A DNA stretch of 64,000 bases from an uncultured Pelagimonas sp. (GTDB lineage Bacteria > Pseudomonadota > Alphaproteobacteria > Rhodobacterales > Rhodobacteraceae), in NCBI GenBank assembly GCA_947499735.1, contig CANMPP010000003.1, positions 223,856 through 287,855 of the forward strand, read 5' to 3'. A model generated the notes under the pieces. That model was given only the letters and a program-made list of their open reading frames with translations. It searched no databases and was not told where the DNA came from. The translations under genes were made by a program, and so were the position numbers. This document shows positions 51,938 through 61,573 of this stretch, piece after piece. How positions within the stretch are numbered: position 1 is the first letter of the stretch; every line of letters starts with the position of its first letter.

Positions 51938-52725
51938 GCGAAACGACCCCACTGGATCAGGCATATATCGCAATGGATGCAGCACCGGAAACGGATGCCG
52001 CGCGGATGCGTTTCTTTGAAACACTGGCGAGTTCCGAATTGTTCATGATGTTGAAATCAGAACCTGAAGGCGAACAGATCGATCCTGAGGTGTTTGAGAC
52101 GGAAGAGGGCAGTTTTGTTTTGGTGTTCGACCGTGAGGACCGTTTGGCAGAGTTTGCCAAAATGATCGTGCCCTATATTGCCTTGCCCGGCCGTGTGATC
52201 GCGCGTGAATTGGCAGGTCAGGGTGTTGGCTTGGGGGTGAACCTAGGGGTGGCGGCATCCTCTTATCTGTTGCCGGGCGAAGCGATGGATTGGCTGGCCG
52301 AGCTGCTAGATCATGAACCAGAACAAACCGAGGCCCGCATCACCGAGCTGCGCGCACCAGTTGGTTTGCCGGAAACATTGCTAACCTCGTTGGACACGAA
52401 ATTGGCGACTGCGGCGGGTTTGGCCCGTGTCGCGTTTTTGGCCAATATTGTTTATGATAACGGAACCCAAACCCATATTTTGGCCATCGTCGATGCCGCC
52501 CCAGAGGCGGAAAGCGCATTGGCCGCGGCGGTCAACGAGGCGCTTGTGTTTTCCGGGATTGAGGCGGGATCGCTGGACGTGGTCTTTATCAACGCATCAA
52601 ATCCATTGATCCCGAATTTGGCCCAATCCGGTTTGCGTTTTGATCTGCCAGAGCCACTAGATCCAGCGGCCCATATGCCCGGGGCACCAGGGATGGACCC
52701 GGCAAAGCCCCCAAAGCTTAAATAA
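51934..52725 (+). CDS. SseB family protein
   Basis: A 263-residue protein with an SseB N-terminal domain: FFETLASSELFMMLKSEPEGEQIDPEVFETEEGSFVLVFDREDRLAEFA, followed by a second domain of unknown role. E. coli SseB is a sulfurtransferase-related protein of uncertain function; in other alphaproteobacteria the family is uncharacterised. It ends with a Pro-rich stretch. It overlaps the convergent P1 peptidase gene by eight bases. Confidence 0.85.
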   Translation: MSETTPLDQAYIAMDAAPETDAARMRFFETLASSELFMMLKSEPEGEQIDPEVFETEEGSFVLVFDREDRLAEFAKMIVPYIALPGRVIARELAGQGVGLGVNLGVAASSYLLPGEAMDWLAELLDHEPEQTEARITELRAPVGLPETLLTSLDTKLATAAGLARVAFLANIVYDNGTQTHILAIVDAAPEAESALAAAVNEALVFSGIEAGSLDVVFINASNPLIPNLAQSGLRFDLPEPLDPAAHMPGAPGMDPAKPPKLK

Positions 52726-53731
52726 GACCCAGATCCTGTTTCACCGTTGGAAGAGGATCGCCCGTAGATGGCGTTGCCTCCCACACGCCCCGTGCGATTG
52801 CGCGGGACAAGCAAACAGAGGCGGCGTGCCCTAATGCCGCCAATTGTGCCGGCGGATTTTCGAGCTGCGCTTCACCGGTGGAGGCTGCAAAAATCAGATC
52901 CCCGTCCATCGGTGTGTGTGCTGGTGCAATTGCACGTCCCATACCGTCATGCGCTGCCACGGCAAGGCGGTGGCACTGTGCCTTATCTAAGGCTGCATTG
53001 GTTGCGATTATGGCGATTGTGGTGTTGCCCAAAGCGGCCATGGCTGCCAGTTTTCGGCTGTCTGGCAAAGGTTGATATCCTTCAGTCGCATCCGATCCTA
53101 AGCCACCAAACTCGGCCCCCATTTCAAAAGGAGCGGCCCAGAAATGTTTTCCAGATGGTGTCATCACACTGCCCAGCGGGTTGACCGAAACCAAGGCCCC
53201 CACCATCAGACCGTCTTCTAGAACAACACTGGCTGACCCCAATCCGCCTTTATGCATGGCAGTTTGTGCACCGGTTCCGGCCCCAACGCTGCCAATATCG
53301 AAATCGTCCCCAACATTTGCCAATGCTGCACGCCCCAATGCAGGGTAGGGGTTGTCATCCCAGTCTTTGTCGCCACCATTTAGAAGGTCAAAGATAATGG
53401 CGGCGGGCACAATCGGCACGCGGGCTGACAGTACGGGAACGCCTTTGCCAGCCTTGTGCAGATCATCCATCACCGTTTGCGCCGCAGCCAATCCAAAGGC
53501 AGATCCCCCTGACAGGACAAAAGCATCGACGCCGGGTGCGGATTTGTCTGGTGCCAGCAGATCCGTTTCCCGCGTACCCGGTGCCCCGCCATGAACGGCC
53601 ACAGATGCCACCATGCGATCAGCCCCGGTCAAAACGGTTGTGCCGGATTTGATTTTTTCATCCTGCGCATTGCCAACTTTGAGACCGGGAATATCGGTGA
53701 TCAGGTTTTTGGGACCGGGTGTAAGCTTCAT
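52718..53731 (-). CDS. P1 family peptidase (DmpA-like aminopeptidase)
   Basis: A 337-residue Ntn-hydrolase-fold peptidase: ITDIPGLKVGNAQDEKIKSGTTVLTGADRMVASVAVHGGAPGTRETDLL and LSGGSAFGLAAAQTVMDDL, with a conserved Ser region near GTGAQTAMHKGGLGSAS where such enzymes self-cleave. Known members cleave D- and beta-amino-acid peptides. Located 14 bases downstream of the peptide ABC ATPase, so probably processes the imported peptides. Confidence 0.85.
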   Translation of the reverse strand: MKLTPGPKNLITDIPGLKVGNAQDEKIKSGTTVLTGADRMVASVAVHGGAPGTRETDLLAPDKSAPGVDAFVLSGGSAFGLAAAQTVMDDLHKAGKGVPVLSARVPIVPAAIIFDLLNGGDKDWDDNPYPALGRAALANVGDDFDIGSVGAGTGAQTAMHKGGLGSASVVLEDGLMVGALVSVNPLGSVMTPSGKHFWAAPFEMGAEFGGLGSDATEGYQPLPDSRKLAAMAALGNTTIAIIATNAALDKAQCHRLAVAAHDGMGRAIAPAHTPMDGDLIFAASTGEAQLENPPAQLAALGHAASVCLSRAIARGVWEATPSTGDPLPTVKQDLGLI

Positions 53732-53745
53732 CAGAGTATGCTTTC

Positions 53746-55335
53746 CTAGGCTGGTGTGAAATCTGGCAGAACGGGCGTCGCATCCAGCAGGTTTCGCGTA
53801 TAGGCATTTTGAGGATTGGAATAGATCTGTTCGGTTGGTCCATCTTCGACAATCTGTCCGCCATTCATCACCAACACGCGGTCTGTGATGGAGCGCACGA
53901 CGTGCAAGTCATGAGAGATGAACAACCATGCCAGATTTCTTTGACGACTGATATCCGCCATAAGATCCAAAATCTGGGCGCGCACGCGCACATCCAGAGC
54001 AGACACAGCTTCGTCAAACAGCACAAGATCGGGTTGCGTGATAAGCGCGCGCGCGATTGCAATTCGCTGTCTTTGACCGCCGGAAAAGGCATGAACATGT
54101 TTGTGCTGGTCTTCGGGCTTTAATCCCACCGCTTCTAAAACATCTGCAATGGCGTCTTCGCGCGCTTTACCCGTTGGGGCATCTTGCCAAAGGTGGAAGG
54201 GTTCGGTGATCAGGCGGGATACTTTATGGCGTGGATTGAACGACCCATAAGGGTCCTGAAACACGACCTGCATTTTGCGAAACACCTGCGGGTTTTGCCG
54301 CTTTTGCGTGATATCAATCCCATCGAATAAGACCGACCCGCCCTGCAGCGGTTCAAGCCCCAAAATCGCGCGTGTTAAGGTGGATTTGCCGCAACCAGAT
54401 TCCCCCACCAGCCCGACACGTTCGCCACGTGCGATGTCAAAGCTAATGCCCTTAACCGCACGAAAGGCTTTTGCAGGGGCAAACGGATAGGGTTTGGGCA
54501 ACGGGTAATCTCGGATCGCATCTTTGACGGACAGGATAGGTGCCCCACAATCCTGTGCGGGTAGATCCGCAGCATGTTTCGATGCTTTGAACAATTCGCG
54601 GGTGTAGGGATGTTTTTGTTGCGACAGCACGTCCTGGACAGGCCCTGTTTCAACAATCACACCTTTGTTCATCACCGCTAATTTGTCGGCCATTCCGGAC
54701 ACGACGGCCAGATCATGGGTGATCATCAGCAGCGCCATGTCTTCCTCTTTGACCAGCGATTTCAGCAAATCCAGAATTTGGGCCTGTGTGGTCACATCCA
54801 ATGCGGTCGTCGGTTCATCGGCGATCAGCAGGGCAGGGCGCAAAGCCATAGCCATCGCAATGACCACGCGTTGACGCTGGCCTCCTGACATTTCATGTGG
54901 AAAGCGAGACATTGGATAGCGTTCTGGCGGTAGGTTGACGCGGGTCAGGATCTCTTTGGCGCGGGTTTCGGCAGCCTGACGTGACATGTCACCATGGATT
55001 AAGATGGTTTCCATAACTTGTTGACCGATGGATTGCACAGGATTCAGTGCGGTCATCGGTTCCTGAAACACCATGCCGATCCGGCGTCCACGCAGTTTGC
55101 AATACGCATCTTCTGTCAAATCCGGCAGGTTTAGCCCATCAAACAACAGCTTGCCGTCGATCTGTGTCCCTTTTGGTGTCAGGCCCATAGTGGCAAAGGC
55201 GGTCATGGACTTGCCTGATCCGCTTTCCCCTGTCAGCGCCAGAATTTCACCGCGATCCAGTGAAAAATCTACGTCGTGTAGAATTGGTGTCCCGTTGATC
55301 GACAAAGATAGGTTTTCGGCCCTCAGCAAAGTCAT
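53746..55335 (-). CDS. Peptide ABC transporter ATP-binding protein, two fused ATPase domains
   Basis: A 529-residue protein combining DppD- and DppF-like ATPases. First domain: GESGSGKSMTAFATMG, signature MSGGQRQRVVIAMA and LLIADEPTTALDVT. Second domain from about residue 275: GESGCGKSTLTRAILG, FSGGQRQRIAIARA and LVLFDEAVSALDV. It overlaps the permease gene by four bases. The fused form serves a dipeptide/oligopeptide importer; the substrate range is unknown. Confidence 0.93.
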   Translation of the reverse strand: MTLLRAENLSLSINGTPILHDVDFSLDRGEILALTGESGSGKSMTAFATMGLTPKGTQIDGKLLFDGLNLPDLTEDAYCKLRGRRIGMVFQEPMTALNPVQSIGQQVMETILIHGDMSRQAAETRAKEILTRVNLPPERYPMSRFPHEMSGGQRQRVVIAMAMALRPALLIADEPTTALDVTTQAQILDLLKSLVKEEDMALLMITHDLAVVSGMADKLAVMNKGVIVETGPVQDVLSQQKHPYTRELFKASKHAADLPAQDCGAPILSVKDAIRDYPLPKPYPFAPAKAFRAVKGISFDIARGERVGLVGESGCGKSTLTRAILGLEPLQGGSVLFDGIDITQKRQNPQVFRKMQVVFQDPYGSFNPRHKVSRLITEPFHLWQDAPTGKAREDAIADVLEAVGLKPEDQHKHVHAFSGGQRQRIAIARALITQPDLVLFDEAVSALDVRVRAQILDLMADISRQRNLAWLFISHDLHVVRSITDRVLVMNGGQIVEDGPTEQIYSNPQNAYTRNLLDATPVLPDFTPA

Positions 55336-56150
55336 GTGCGTGTGCTCCGCAATTTTGGATCCAACCGGTCGCGCAATCCGTCACCCAACAGATTCAGGCC
55401 CAGAACGGTCAAAACAATGGCGCATCCCGGAATGATGGCAACATGTGGGGCTAAGGTGATCATTGTCTGGCTTTCGGCCAGCATACGCCCCCAGCTGGGG
55501 ATCGGGGGTTGCGCACCCAGACCAACATAGGACAGGCCAGCTTCAGCCAGAATACCAAGCGAGAATTGTATCGTGCCCTGAACGATCAACAGATTGGCGA
55601 TGTTGGGCAGGATATGTTCGCCGCTGATACGTGCCTTTGATTTGCCAGCCACGCGCGCGGCCATAATGAATTCACGTTTCCAAAGGGGCAGGGCGGCGGC
55701 GCGGGACAGGCGGGCAAAGACAGGAATGTTGAAAATGCCGATTGCGATGATTGCATTGATCGCACCGGGGCCAGATATCGCTGTAATCAAAATAGCAATG
55801 ACCAGCGAAGGAAAGGCAAAGATCAGGTCGTTTGTCCGGCTGATGACTTCGTCCAACCAAGATCCGCTATTGGCTGCCGCGATCAAACCCAAAGGAACGC
55901 CCAACCCCATGCCGATCACCACCGCAACGATGGCCACGGCAAGCGATGTGCGTGCCCCCACCATCAACATGGATAGGATATCGCGTCCGAAATGATCGGT
56001 CCCCAGCCAATTTGTCAGGTTTGGTGTTTGTAAACGTGCGGGAATATTGACGATATCAACGGGTTCTGGTGTCCAAAGAAAGGACATGCCAGCAACGGCG
56101 AAGAACACCAGGGTCAGAACCGCACCGCAGATCAGAGTGAGCTGTTTCAT
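55332..56150 (-). CDS. Peptide ABC transporter permease, DppC type
   Basis: A 272-residue inner-membrane protein with about six helices. WLGTDHFGRDILSMLMVGARTSLAVAIVAVVIGMGLGVPLG and EFIMAARVAGKSKARISGEHILPNIANLLIVQGT (EAA-type loop contacting the ATPase) are typical of OppC/DppC. The start used is MKQLTLICGAVL. It overlaps the partner permease by four bases. Confidence 0.92.
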   Translation of the reverse strand: MKQLTLICGAVLTLVFFAVAGMSFLWTPEPVDIVNIPARLQTPNLTNWLGTDHFGRDILSMLMVGARTSLAVAIVAVVIGMGLGVPLGLIAAANSGSWLDEVISRTNDLIFAFPSLVIAILITAISGPGAINAIIAIGIFNIPVFARLSRAAALPLWKREFIMAARVAGKSKARISGEHILPNIANLLIVQGTIQFSLGILAEAGLSYVGLGAQPPIPSWGRMLAESQTMITLAPHVAIIPGCAIVLTVLGLNLLGDGLRDRLDPKLRSTRT

Positions 56151-57091
56151 GTGCGTCTCCGAAGGCGGGGATCGACCCAAGCATAGGCCAGATCCACCAA
56201 AAAGTTGATGATGATGACCGCAAAGACAAGCAGCATCACCACGGATTCCACCACAATCAGGTCTCGCTGCGTGATGGCCTGAAAGATCAATCGCCCAAGG
56301 CCCGGCAGATAAAAGACCTGTTCAATGATAATTCCACCGGCAATCAGGAAGGAAAATTGCAATCCAATGATGGTCAAAACGGGAATAAGCGCATTGCGCA
56401 ATCCATGCCGCCACAGGGCTTGGCCTGCGGTCAACCCTTTGGCGCGGGCGGTGCGAATGAAATCTTCGCCCAATATATCGATCAATGCTGATCGCATGAC
56501 GCGTGTTAGGATCGCGGCTTGGGGCAAGGCCAGTGCAATTGCTGGCAAGGTCAGGGCCTTCATGGCCGCGACGGGATTTTCCCATCCTGGAAACCCCCCG
56601 GCGGGAAACCAGGCCAGTTTGATCGCAAAGACGAAAACCAGCAACATCGCGAACCAAAAGTTTGGGATCGCCACACCGATCTGTGTGGCACCGGTCACTA
56701 TTGTATCGCGCAGCTGACCGCGCCGCGCTGCGGCCAAAACACCGGCAGGAAAGGCAATCAAGCAGGACAGTGCCAAGGCATAAAGCGCGAGGGGTAGTGA
56801 AATCCACAAACGATCCAGAACCATCTGCTGCACGGGGCTACGATAGGTATAGGACGTGCCGAAATCGCCCTGCACCATGCCTGCGACCCAAGCGAGATAT
56901 CGCTGAAACGCAGGCACATCGAGGCCAAGTTCTGATTTAAGCGCTGCAACAGTATCTGGGCGTGCATTCACACCCAGCATAAAGGACGCAGGATCGCCGG
57001 GTGCGATTTCGACAACAGCGAAAATGATAAGTGACGCGACCGCCAGACTGACAAACAGAGAGAGCAGTCGCTTTGAGACATAAGTGATCAT
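56147..57091 (-). CDS. Peptide ABC transporter permease, DppB type
   Basis: A 314-residue membrane protein. RLLSLFVSLAVASLIIFAVVEIAPGDPASFMLG at the N-terminus, TSYTYRSPVQQMVLDRLWISLPLALYALALSCLIAFPAGVLAA and DFIRTARAKGLTAGQALWRHGLRNALIPVLTIIGLQFSFLIAGGIIIEQVFYLPGLGRLIF are typical DppB features. It is the first gene of this operon (DppB-C-ATPase-P1 peptidase). The binding-protein gene is separated, 58.3-59.7 kb. Confidence 0.92.
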   Translation of the reverse strand: MITYVSKRLLSLFVSLAVASLIIFAVVEIAPGDPASFMLGVNARPDTVAALKSELGLDVPAFQRYLAWVAGMVQGDFGTSYTYRSPVQQMVLDRLWISLPLALYALALSCLIAFPAGVLAAARRGQLRDTIVTGATQIGVAIPNFWFAMLLVFVFAIKLAWFPAGGFPGWENPVAAMKALTLPAIALALPQAAILTRVMRSALIDILGEDFIRTARAKGLTAGQALWRHGLRNALIPVLTIIGLQFSFLIAGGIIIEQVFYLPGLGRLIFQAITQRDLIVVESVVMLLVFAVIIINFLVDLAYAWVDPRLRRRT

Positions 57092-57245
57092 GCCGGTCAC
57101 GTTACGTAGGCGGCCTTGCTTGTCCAGAGAGCCGGTGAAATTTTGCGCTTTTTTTTCGTGACAGCATCAAGAAACAGGCGCGCGTGATTGTCCGGGGCAA
57201 ACAATTCGGTCCATGCTGGCAAAAGGTGATGAAACGCGAGGCACT

Positions 57246-58214
57246 ATGGCAGATCATGGATATGAAAAAGGCCGGTTGAACCTGCCGTTTGTTGGCATTT
57301 CAACCTTTGGCAAAGCGCCTTATGTCGCGGATTGGGACGCGATTGATGCTGATGTGGCTGTACTAGGTGCGCCGTTTGATTTCGGTACGCAGTTCCGTCC
57401 CGGTGCGCGTTTTGGCCCGCGCGGGGTTCGCGAGGCATCAACCTTGTTCAGCTTTGGCCATGCGGGCGCGTATGATCACGAGGATGATGCGACCTATCTG
57501 GCGGATGTCCGTATGGTCGATATTGGCGATGCGGATATCATCCATACCAAAACAGATGAAAGCCATGCGGGCATTGCGCTGGGCGTGGAAAAAATCCTCG
57601 CCTCAGGTGCACTGCCCGTTGTGATCGGTGGGGATCATTCGATCAACATTCCTTGTATCGAGGCCTTCAAAGAAGATTGCGCCAAAAACGGACCCATTCA
57701 TGTGGTTCAGTTCGACGCACATCTGGATTTTGTCGATGAACGCAAAGGGGTCACAGCGGGTCACGGAAATCCAATGCGCCGCGCGATTGAAAAACCCTAT
57801 GTCAGCGGCATGACCCAGTTGGGCATCCGCAATGTGTCGTCTACTGCGAAAGAAGGCTATGAGGATGCACGTGCGCGTGGTTCTGATATCCTATCCGTCC
57901 GTCAAATTCGCAAACTTGGGGTAGAGGCGGTGTTAGATCGCATTCCAAAAGGCGCGCGCTATTACATCACCATCGATATCGACGGTTTCTGCCCGTCAAT
58001 CGCGCCGGGCACCGGCACGCCCAGCCATGGTGGGTTTCTCTATTACGAGGTGTTGGAACTGCTGCAAGGTCTGACCAAACAGGGACAGGTCGTGGGTATA
58101 GATCTGGTCGAAGTTGCCCCAGCCTATGATTCAACAGAAAGCACACAGATCCTGGCCGCACAGATATTGCTGAACCTGATTGGGTTTGTGTGTCATGAGC
58201 GCAGGCAAAAATAA
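57246..58214 (+). CDS. Agmatinase-family ureohydrolase (second copy)
   Basis: A 322-residue ureohydrolase. MADHGYEKGRLNLPFVGISTFGKAPYVADWDAIDADVAVLGAPFDFGTQFRPGARFGPRGVREAS; metal ligands GGDHSIN, FDAHLD and DIDGFC in TIDIDGFCPSIAPGTGTPSHGG. The Asp commonly following the second ligand pair (DP) is Cys here; the ligand positions themselves are kept. It differs from the copy at 3.3 kb and lies on the opposite strand between the binding-protein and permease genes, divergent from the permeases over 150 bases. Agmatine or another guanidino compound is possible. Confidence 0.88.
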   Translation: MADHGYEKGRLNLPFVGISTFGKAPYVADWDAIDADVAVLGAPFDFGTQFRPGARFGPRGVREASTLFSFGHAGAYDHEDDATYLADVRMVDIGDADIIHTKTDESHAGIALGVEKILASGALPVVIGGDHSINIPCIEAFKEDCAKNGPIHVVQFDAHLDFVDERKGVTAGHGNPMRRAIEKPYVSGMTQLGIRNVSSTAKEGYEDARARGSDILSVRQIRKLGVEAVLDRIPKGARYYITIDIDGFCPSIAPGTGTPSHGGFLYYEVLELLQGLTKQGQVVGIDLVEVAPAYDSTESTQILAAQILLNLIGFVCHERRQK

Positions 58215-58248
58215 ACGCGCCAAGCATGATAGCATGGCGCGTTTATTT
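58209..58248. terminator. Bidirectional terminator between agmatinase-family gene and binding-protein gene
   Basis: A 14-bp perfect stem AAATAAACGCGCCA / TGGCGCGTTTATTT with a 12-base loop; the agmatinase stop codon is inside the left arm. It separates convergent genes. Confidence 0.85.
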
Positions 58249-58276
58249 GCTCGTCCCGAAAGGGCCGAGCCTTCAT

Positions 58277-59746
58277 TTATTTCCAGCTAACACCGGTCAG
58301 ATCAACCGCTTGGGTTGGCTGGTCTGGCCAGAGGCCTTGCAGGTTCGCATCGGCGATTGTTGCGACACCCAGTTGGAATAGGTAGCCGTTCACGTAATCC
58401 TTGGCGATGGTTTCCTGCGCTGTTGCCAGCAATTCAGACCGTTTCGCGGGATCTGTGGTCGCCGTTAGCTCGGCCATCAGGTCTTGGAATTCTGGATTGT
58501 CATATTGGAAATAGTAATCCGGGCGGGCGTAGATGCCGATGTCAAACGGTTCGGTATGGCTGACGATGGTCAGGCCGTAATCTTTGCCGCGGAACACTTC
58601 CTCTAGCCATTGTGCCCATTCTAGATTGGTGATCTCAGTTTCAATCCCAACCGCGCGCAACTGGGCCGCGATGATTTCGCCACCGCGACGGGCATAGCTG
58701 GGGGGCGGCAGTTTCAGTGTGGTTGTGAACCCATCTGCAAAACCAGCCTCAGCCAAGAGTTTCTTGGACAGTTCAGGGTCGTAAGCAGAGCTGGCCGTGA
58801 AATCCATATAGTCGGGGTTGTGTGGTGCGAAATGTGTGCCGATGGGTGTGCCCTGACCAAACATCGCGCCATCGATGATTGCCTGACGATCAATCGCATG
58901 TGCGACCGCTTCGCGAACCTTCACATTGTCGAAAGGTGGCATTTTATTGTTGGTGGACAGGATGGTTTCACCTTCGGTCGACCCATTGATAACCTGAAAC
59001 CGAGGATCGGCTTCAAAGATAGCGATGTTTTCTGGCGCGGGGAAACCGACAAACGCATCCACATCCTGCGCCATGGTCGCAGAGAAGGCTGCGGTTGGGT
59101 CGGAGATGAATTTGAATGTGGCGGCAGTCAGAGCAGGTTTTTCACCCCAATAGGCGTCAAATTGAACCAGTTCGATCCGGTCACCCTGAACCCATGTATC
59201 AAACGCGAATGGGCCAGTGCCCACGGGTGTTTGCGTGTTGGTGTCCGCGCTTTCAGGCGCGACAATCACAGCATCACCCCATGCTAGGTTGAATGGCAGG
59301 TTGCCGTTCAATTCGGACAGGGTGATTTCAACGGTCACTGGATCTACAACCGTAACCTCAGCGATCTGAGCGAACAGCGCTTTTTGCGCGTTCGTGCTGT
59401 CTTCTGCGCGGGCACGGTCAAGGCTGAATTTCACATCCTCGGCGTCCATTGCGCTGCCATCGTGAAAGGTTACCCCTTCGTTCAGGTGGAATGTGTAGGT
59501 TAGGCCGTCCTCGGAGACATCCCAGCTTTTGGCAAGGGCGGGAACGACGGCACCGGTTTTTGTGAATTTGGTCAGGCCTTCGAAGACATTCGTGTATAGA
59601 ACACTGTCAATGGCACCTGCCGCCGCAGACGTCGGATCCAGATGCGGTGGTTCGAGCTGGATTGCGACGGTGACGTCGGTTTGTTGTGCAAACGCAGCGC
59701 TTGCGAAAAGGCAGCTCGCGAGGAAGCTGTTGCGGATCAAGGTCAT
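58277..59746 (-). CDS. Peptide ABC transporter substrate-binding protein
   Basis: A 489-residue periplasmic protein of the DppA/OppA type. Signal peptide MTLIRNSFLASCLFASAAFAQQ; then TVAIQLEPPHLDPTSAAAGAIDSVLYTNVFEGLTKF, the usual family opening, and LTYTFHLNEGVTFHDGSAMDAEDVKFSLDRA. The start at 59746 is preferred to the longer frame to 59776. It serves the permeases at 55.3-57.1 kb but is separated from them by the agmatinase-family gene. Confidence 0.93.
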   Translation of the reverse strand: MTLIRNSFLASCLFASAAFAQQTDVTVAIQLEPPHLDPTSAAAGAIDSVLYTNVFEGLTKFTKTGAVVPALAKSWDVSEDGLTYTFHLNEGVTFHDGSAMDAEDVKFSLDRARAEDSTNAQKALFAQIAEVTVVDPVTVEITLSELNGNLPFNLAWGDAVIVAPESADTNTQTPVGTGPFAFDTWVQGDRIELVQFDAYWGEKPALTAATFKFISDPTAAFSATMAQDVDAFVGFPAPENIAIFEADPRFQVINGSTEGETILSTNNKMPPFDNVKVREAVAHAIDRQAIIDGAMFGQGTPIGTHFAPHNPDYMDFTASSAYDPELSKKLLAEAGFADGFTTTLKLPPPSYARRGGEIIAAQLRAVGIETEITNLEWAQWLEEVFRGKDYGLTIVSHTEPFDIGIYARPDYYFQYDNPEFQDLMAELTATTDPAKRSELLATAQETIAKDYVNGYLFQLGVATIADANLQGLWPDQPTQAVDLTGVSWK

Positions 59747-60094
59747 AGATAGGTTCCCTGTCTTATATAGTCGCAAAAAGGACGGCAGAAGGTGCCGTTT
59801 CGTGCTGGGGACCGAGTGTTAAGGTCCTCGCCGCGTGTTTACAAGGTGAATTGGCCTTGTAGCTGGTGTACAAACAGTTTCGCGACGCACGGTCACTGTC
59901 AGTGGATGCCGTGAAAAGATGCAAACAAAATCTGCTCGACAACCCGAAAAATATTCCGGGCTGCTTTTCAAATAGCAGACTTTTAGGATTGCGCAAAATT
60001 CTTGTAAGCTGCCTTAAAAGAATGACGAATTCTTCAGACCACCCGCGCGACAGGCGCACGCGGGTGGGTCTTTGATTGTTTTTGTCCTGACCCG
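59747..60094. other. 348-base intergenic stretch with a terminator-like hairpin
   Basis: Holds the promoter side of the binding-protein gene (left) and the 3-prime end side of the COG0523 gene (right). A 9-bp stem CCACCCGCG/CGCGGGTGG at 60039-60067 is followed on the plus strand by GTCTTTGATTGTTTTT. The frame at 59866-60075 is not considered a gene. Nothing else is seen. Confidence 0.4.
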
Positions 60095-61303
60095 TTATTC
60101 GGCGGCCATGCGGGTCCAACTGGGAAAGGGATCTGGAAAACTGGGTAGGTCGTCAGGATGTGCTGCCATGTCTTCGGGGACTAAGGCCGCGTCGAGGCGG
60201 GCGCTGATCGTGTCCCAGTCCATGTTGCTGCCAATGAAGACCAATTCTTGGCGCCGATCCCCCCAAGGTTCTTGCCAATGCGCCTCCATATAAGCGCGGG
60301 CGCTGTCATGATCTGGACGGCGTTCTTCTGGAATTGACGCCCACCATGTCCCAAGAGGTTGGATCGAAGACAACGTGCCAGCCAGCGAAAATTCAGCCAC
60401 CCATTGCGGGCGGGTTGCAATCCAGAAATGTCCTTTGGCGCGGATCACGCCTGGCAATTCCCCGTCAAGAACGTCCAAGATCTTTTCGGGTATAAAGGGA
60501 CGGCGTGCCCGGTAGACATGGCTGGTGACGCCATATTCTTCGGTCTCAGGAACGTGGTCGTTAAAACCATACAGCTCTTTCGCCCACATAGGGTGTTCAT
60601 GCGCTTTTTCGAAATCAAAAAGGCCCGTGTTCAAAATTTCCATAGCTGGGATATTCGAATGGTTCGTTTCGATAATTTTTGCGTCGGCATTCAGGCTGCG
60701 GATAATTTTGCGGGCCGCGTCTGTTCGTTCAGCGCCTGCATCTGCGACTTTGTTGAGGATCACAACATCAGCAAATTCGATTTGGTCGGTCAAAAGGTGA
60801 ACCAGTGTGCGTTCATCTTCTTCACCCATGGTTTCGCCCCGGTCACTGAGAAAATCTTGGCTGGAATAATCTTGCAACAAATTCACGGCATCGACGACCG
60901 TTACCATTGTGTCCAACCGTGCGACGTCTTCAAGGCTATCGCCAGCCTCGTCGCGAAATTCAAAGGTTGTCGCAACGGGTAGGGGTTCGGAAATGCCGGT
61001 GGATTCAATCAGCAAATAGTCAAACCGCCCTTCAGATGCCAAATTCCGCACTTCGGCCAATAGGTCATCGCGAAGCGTACAGCAGATGCAACCATTGGAC
61101 ATTTCAACCAACGTCTCATTCGTGCGCGAAAGTTCAGTGTCAGCGCGCACAAGATCCGCATCGATATTCACCTCAGACATGTCGTTGACGATGACAGCGA
61201 CTTTGCGCCCATCCCGATTGTTCAAGACGCGGTTCAGCAAAGTTGTTTTACCTGCACCGAGAAAACCGGAAAGAACCGTCACGGGAAGTCGTGAGTCGAG
61301 CAT
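60095..61303 (-). CDS. COG0523/CobW-family GTP-binding zinc chaperone
   Basis: A 402-residue G3E GTPase of the ZigA/YciC type that delivers zinc to client enzymes under zinc shortage. Walker [16 protein letters not shown] near residue 13; the metal-binding CxCC motif in [34 protein letters not shown]; a C-terminal CobW_C domain ([25 protein letters not shown]). A perfect Zur-type palindrome lies 86-102 bases upstream of the start, so it should be derepressed by low zinc. No cobalt or nitrile hydratase partner is adjacent. Confidence 0.92.
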   Translation of the reverse strand: MLDSRLPVTVLSGFLGAGKTTLLNRVLNNRDGRKVAVIVNDMSEVNIDADLVRADTELSRTNETLVEMSNGCICCTLRDDLLAEVRNLASEGRFDYLLIESTGISEPLPVATTFEFRDEAGDSLEDVARLDTMVTVVDAVNLLQDYSSQDFLSDRGETMGEEDERTLVHLLTDQIEFADVVILNKVADAGAERTDAARKIIRSLNADAKIIETNHSNIPAMEILNTGLFDFEKAHEHPMWAKELYGFNDHVPETEEYGVTSHVYRARRPFIPEKILDVLDGELPGVIRAKGHFWIATRPQWVAEFSLAGTLSSIQPLGTWWASIPEERRPDHDSARAYMEAHWQEPWGDRRQELVFIGSNMDWDTISARLDAALVPEDMAAHPDDLPSFPDPFPSWTRMAAE

Positions 61304-61388
61304 GAGAAAGACCTTTCATTTTGCTGATATGTGCTGGGGCGCAAAAGAGGCGCGCAACCAGCGCTTGGCTTGGTGCTCTGATAAGGAT

Positions 61389-61405
61389 ATGTTATAATAT
61401 AACAT
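61389..61405. promoter_or_regulatory. Zur box upstream of COG0523 gene
   Basis: A 17-base perfect palindrome ATGTTATAATATAACAT (odd centre) matches the Zur-box core TGTTATAATATAACA of proteobacterial zinc-uptake genes. It lies 86-102 bases before the COG0523 start and would block its promoter when zinc is sufficient. Confidence 0.8.
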
Positions 61406-61573
61406 GTTGCGCATCAAGTGCTATTTCAACAGGCGCTGCGGGCCCTGTGGCATGCAGAGATATGCGCATGGCATCTTGCCAACCCGTCGCAGCGGGCAGG
61501 GTGCGTTTCAATAGGATGCGGAAAGGTGCTTTTCAGTATTTTTTTCATCTGCTACAAGCACTTTTGTGGTTAC

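Noticed and set aside
59866..60075. 69-codon frame between the binding-protein gene and the zinc chaperone gene
   Set aside because: It runs through a terminator-like hairpin and has no protein-like features.
60095..61303. CobW-like gene as cobalt chaperone for the nitrile hydratase
   Set aside because: It lies 54 kb away and is preceded by a Zur-type box, which points to zinc; the nitrile hydratase has its own accessory protein.
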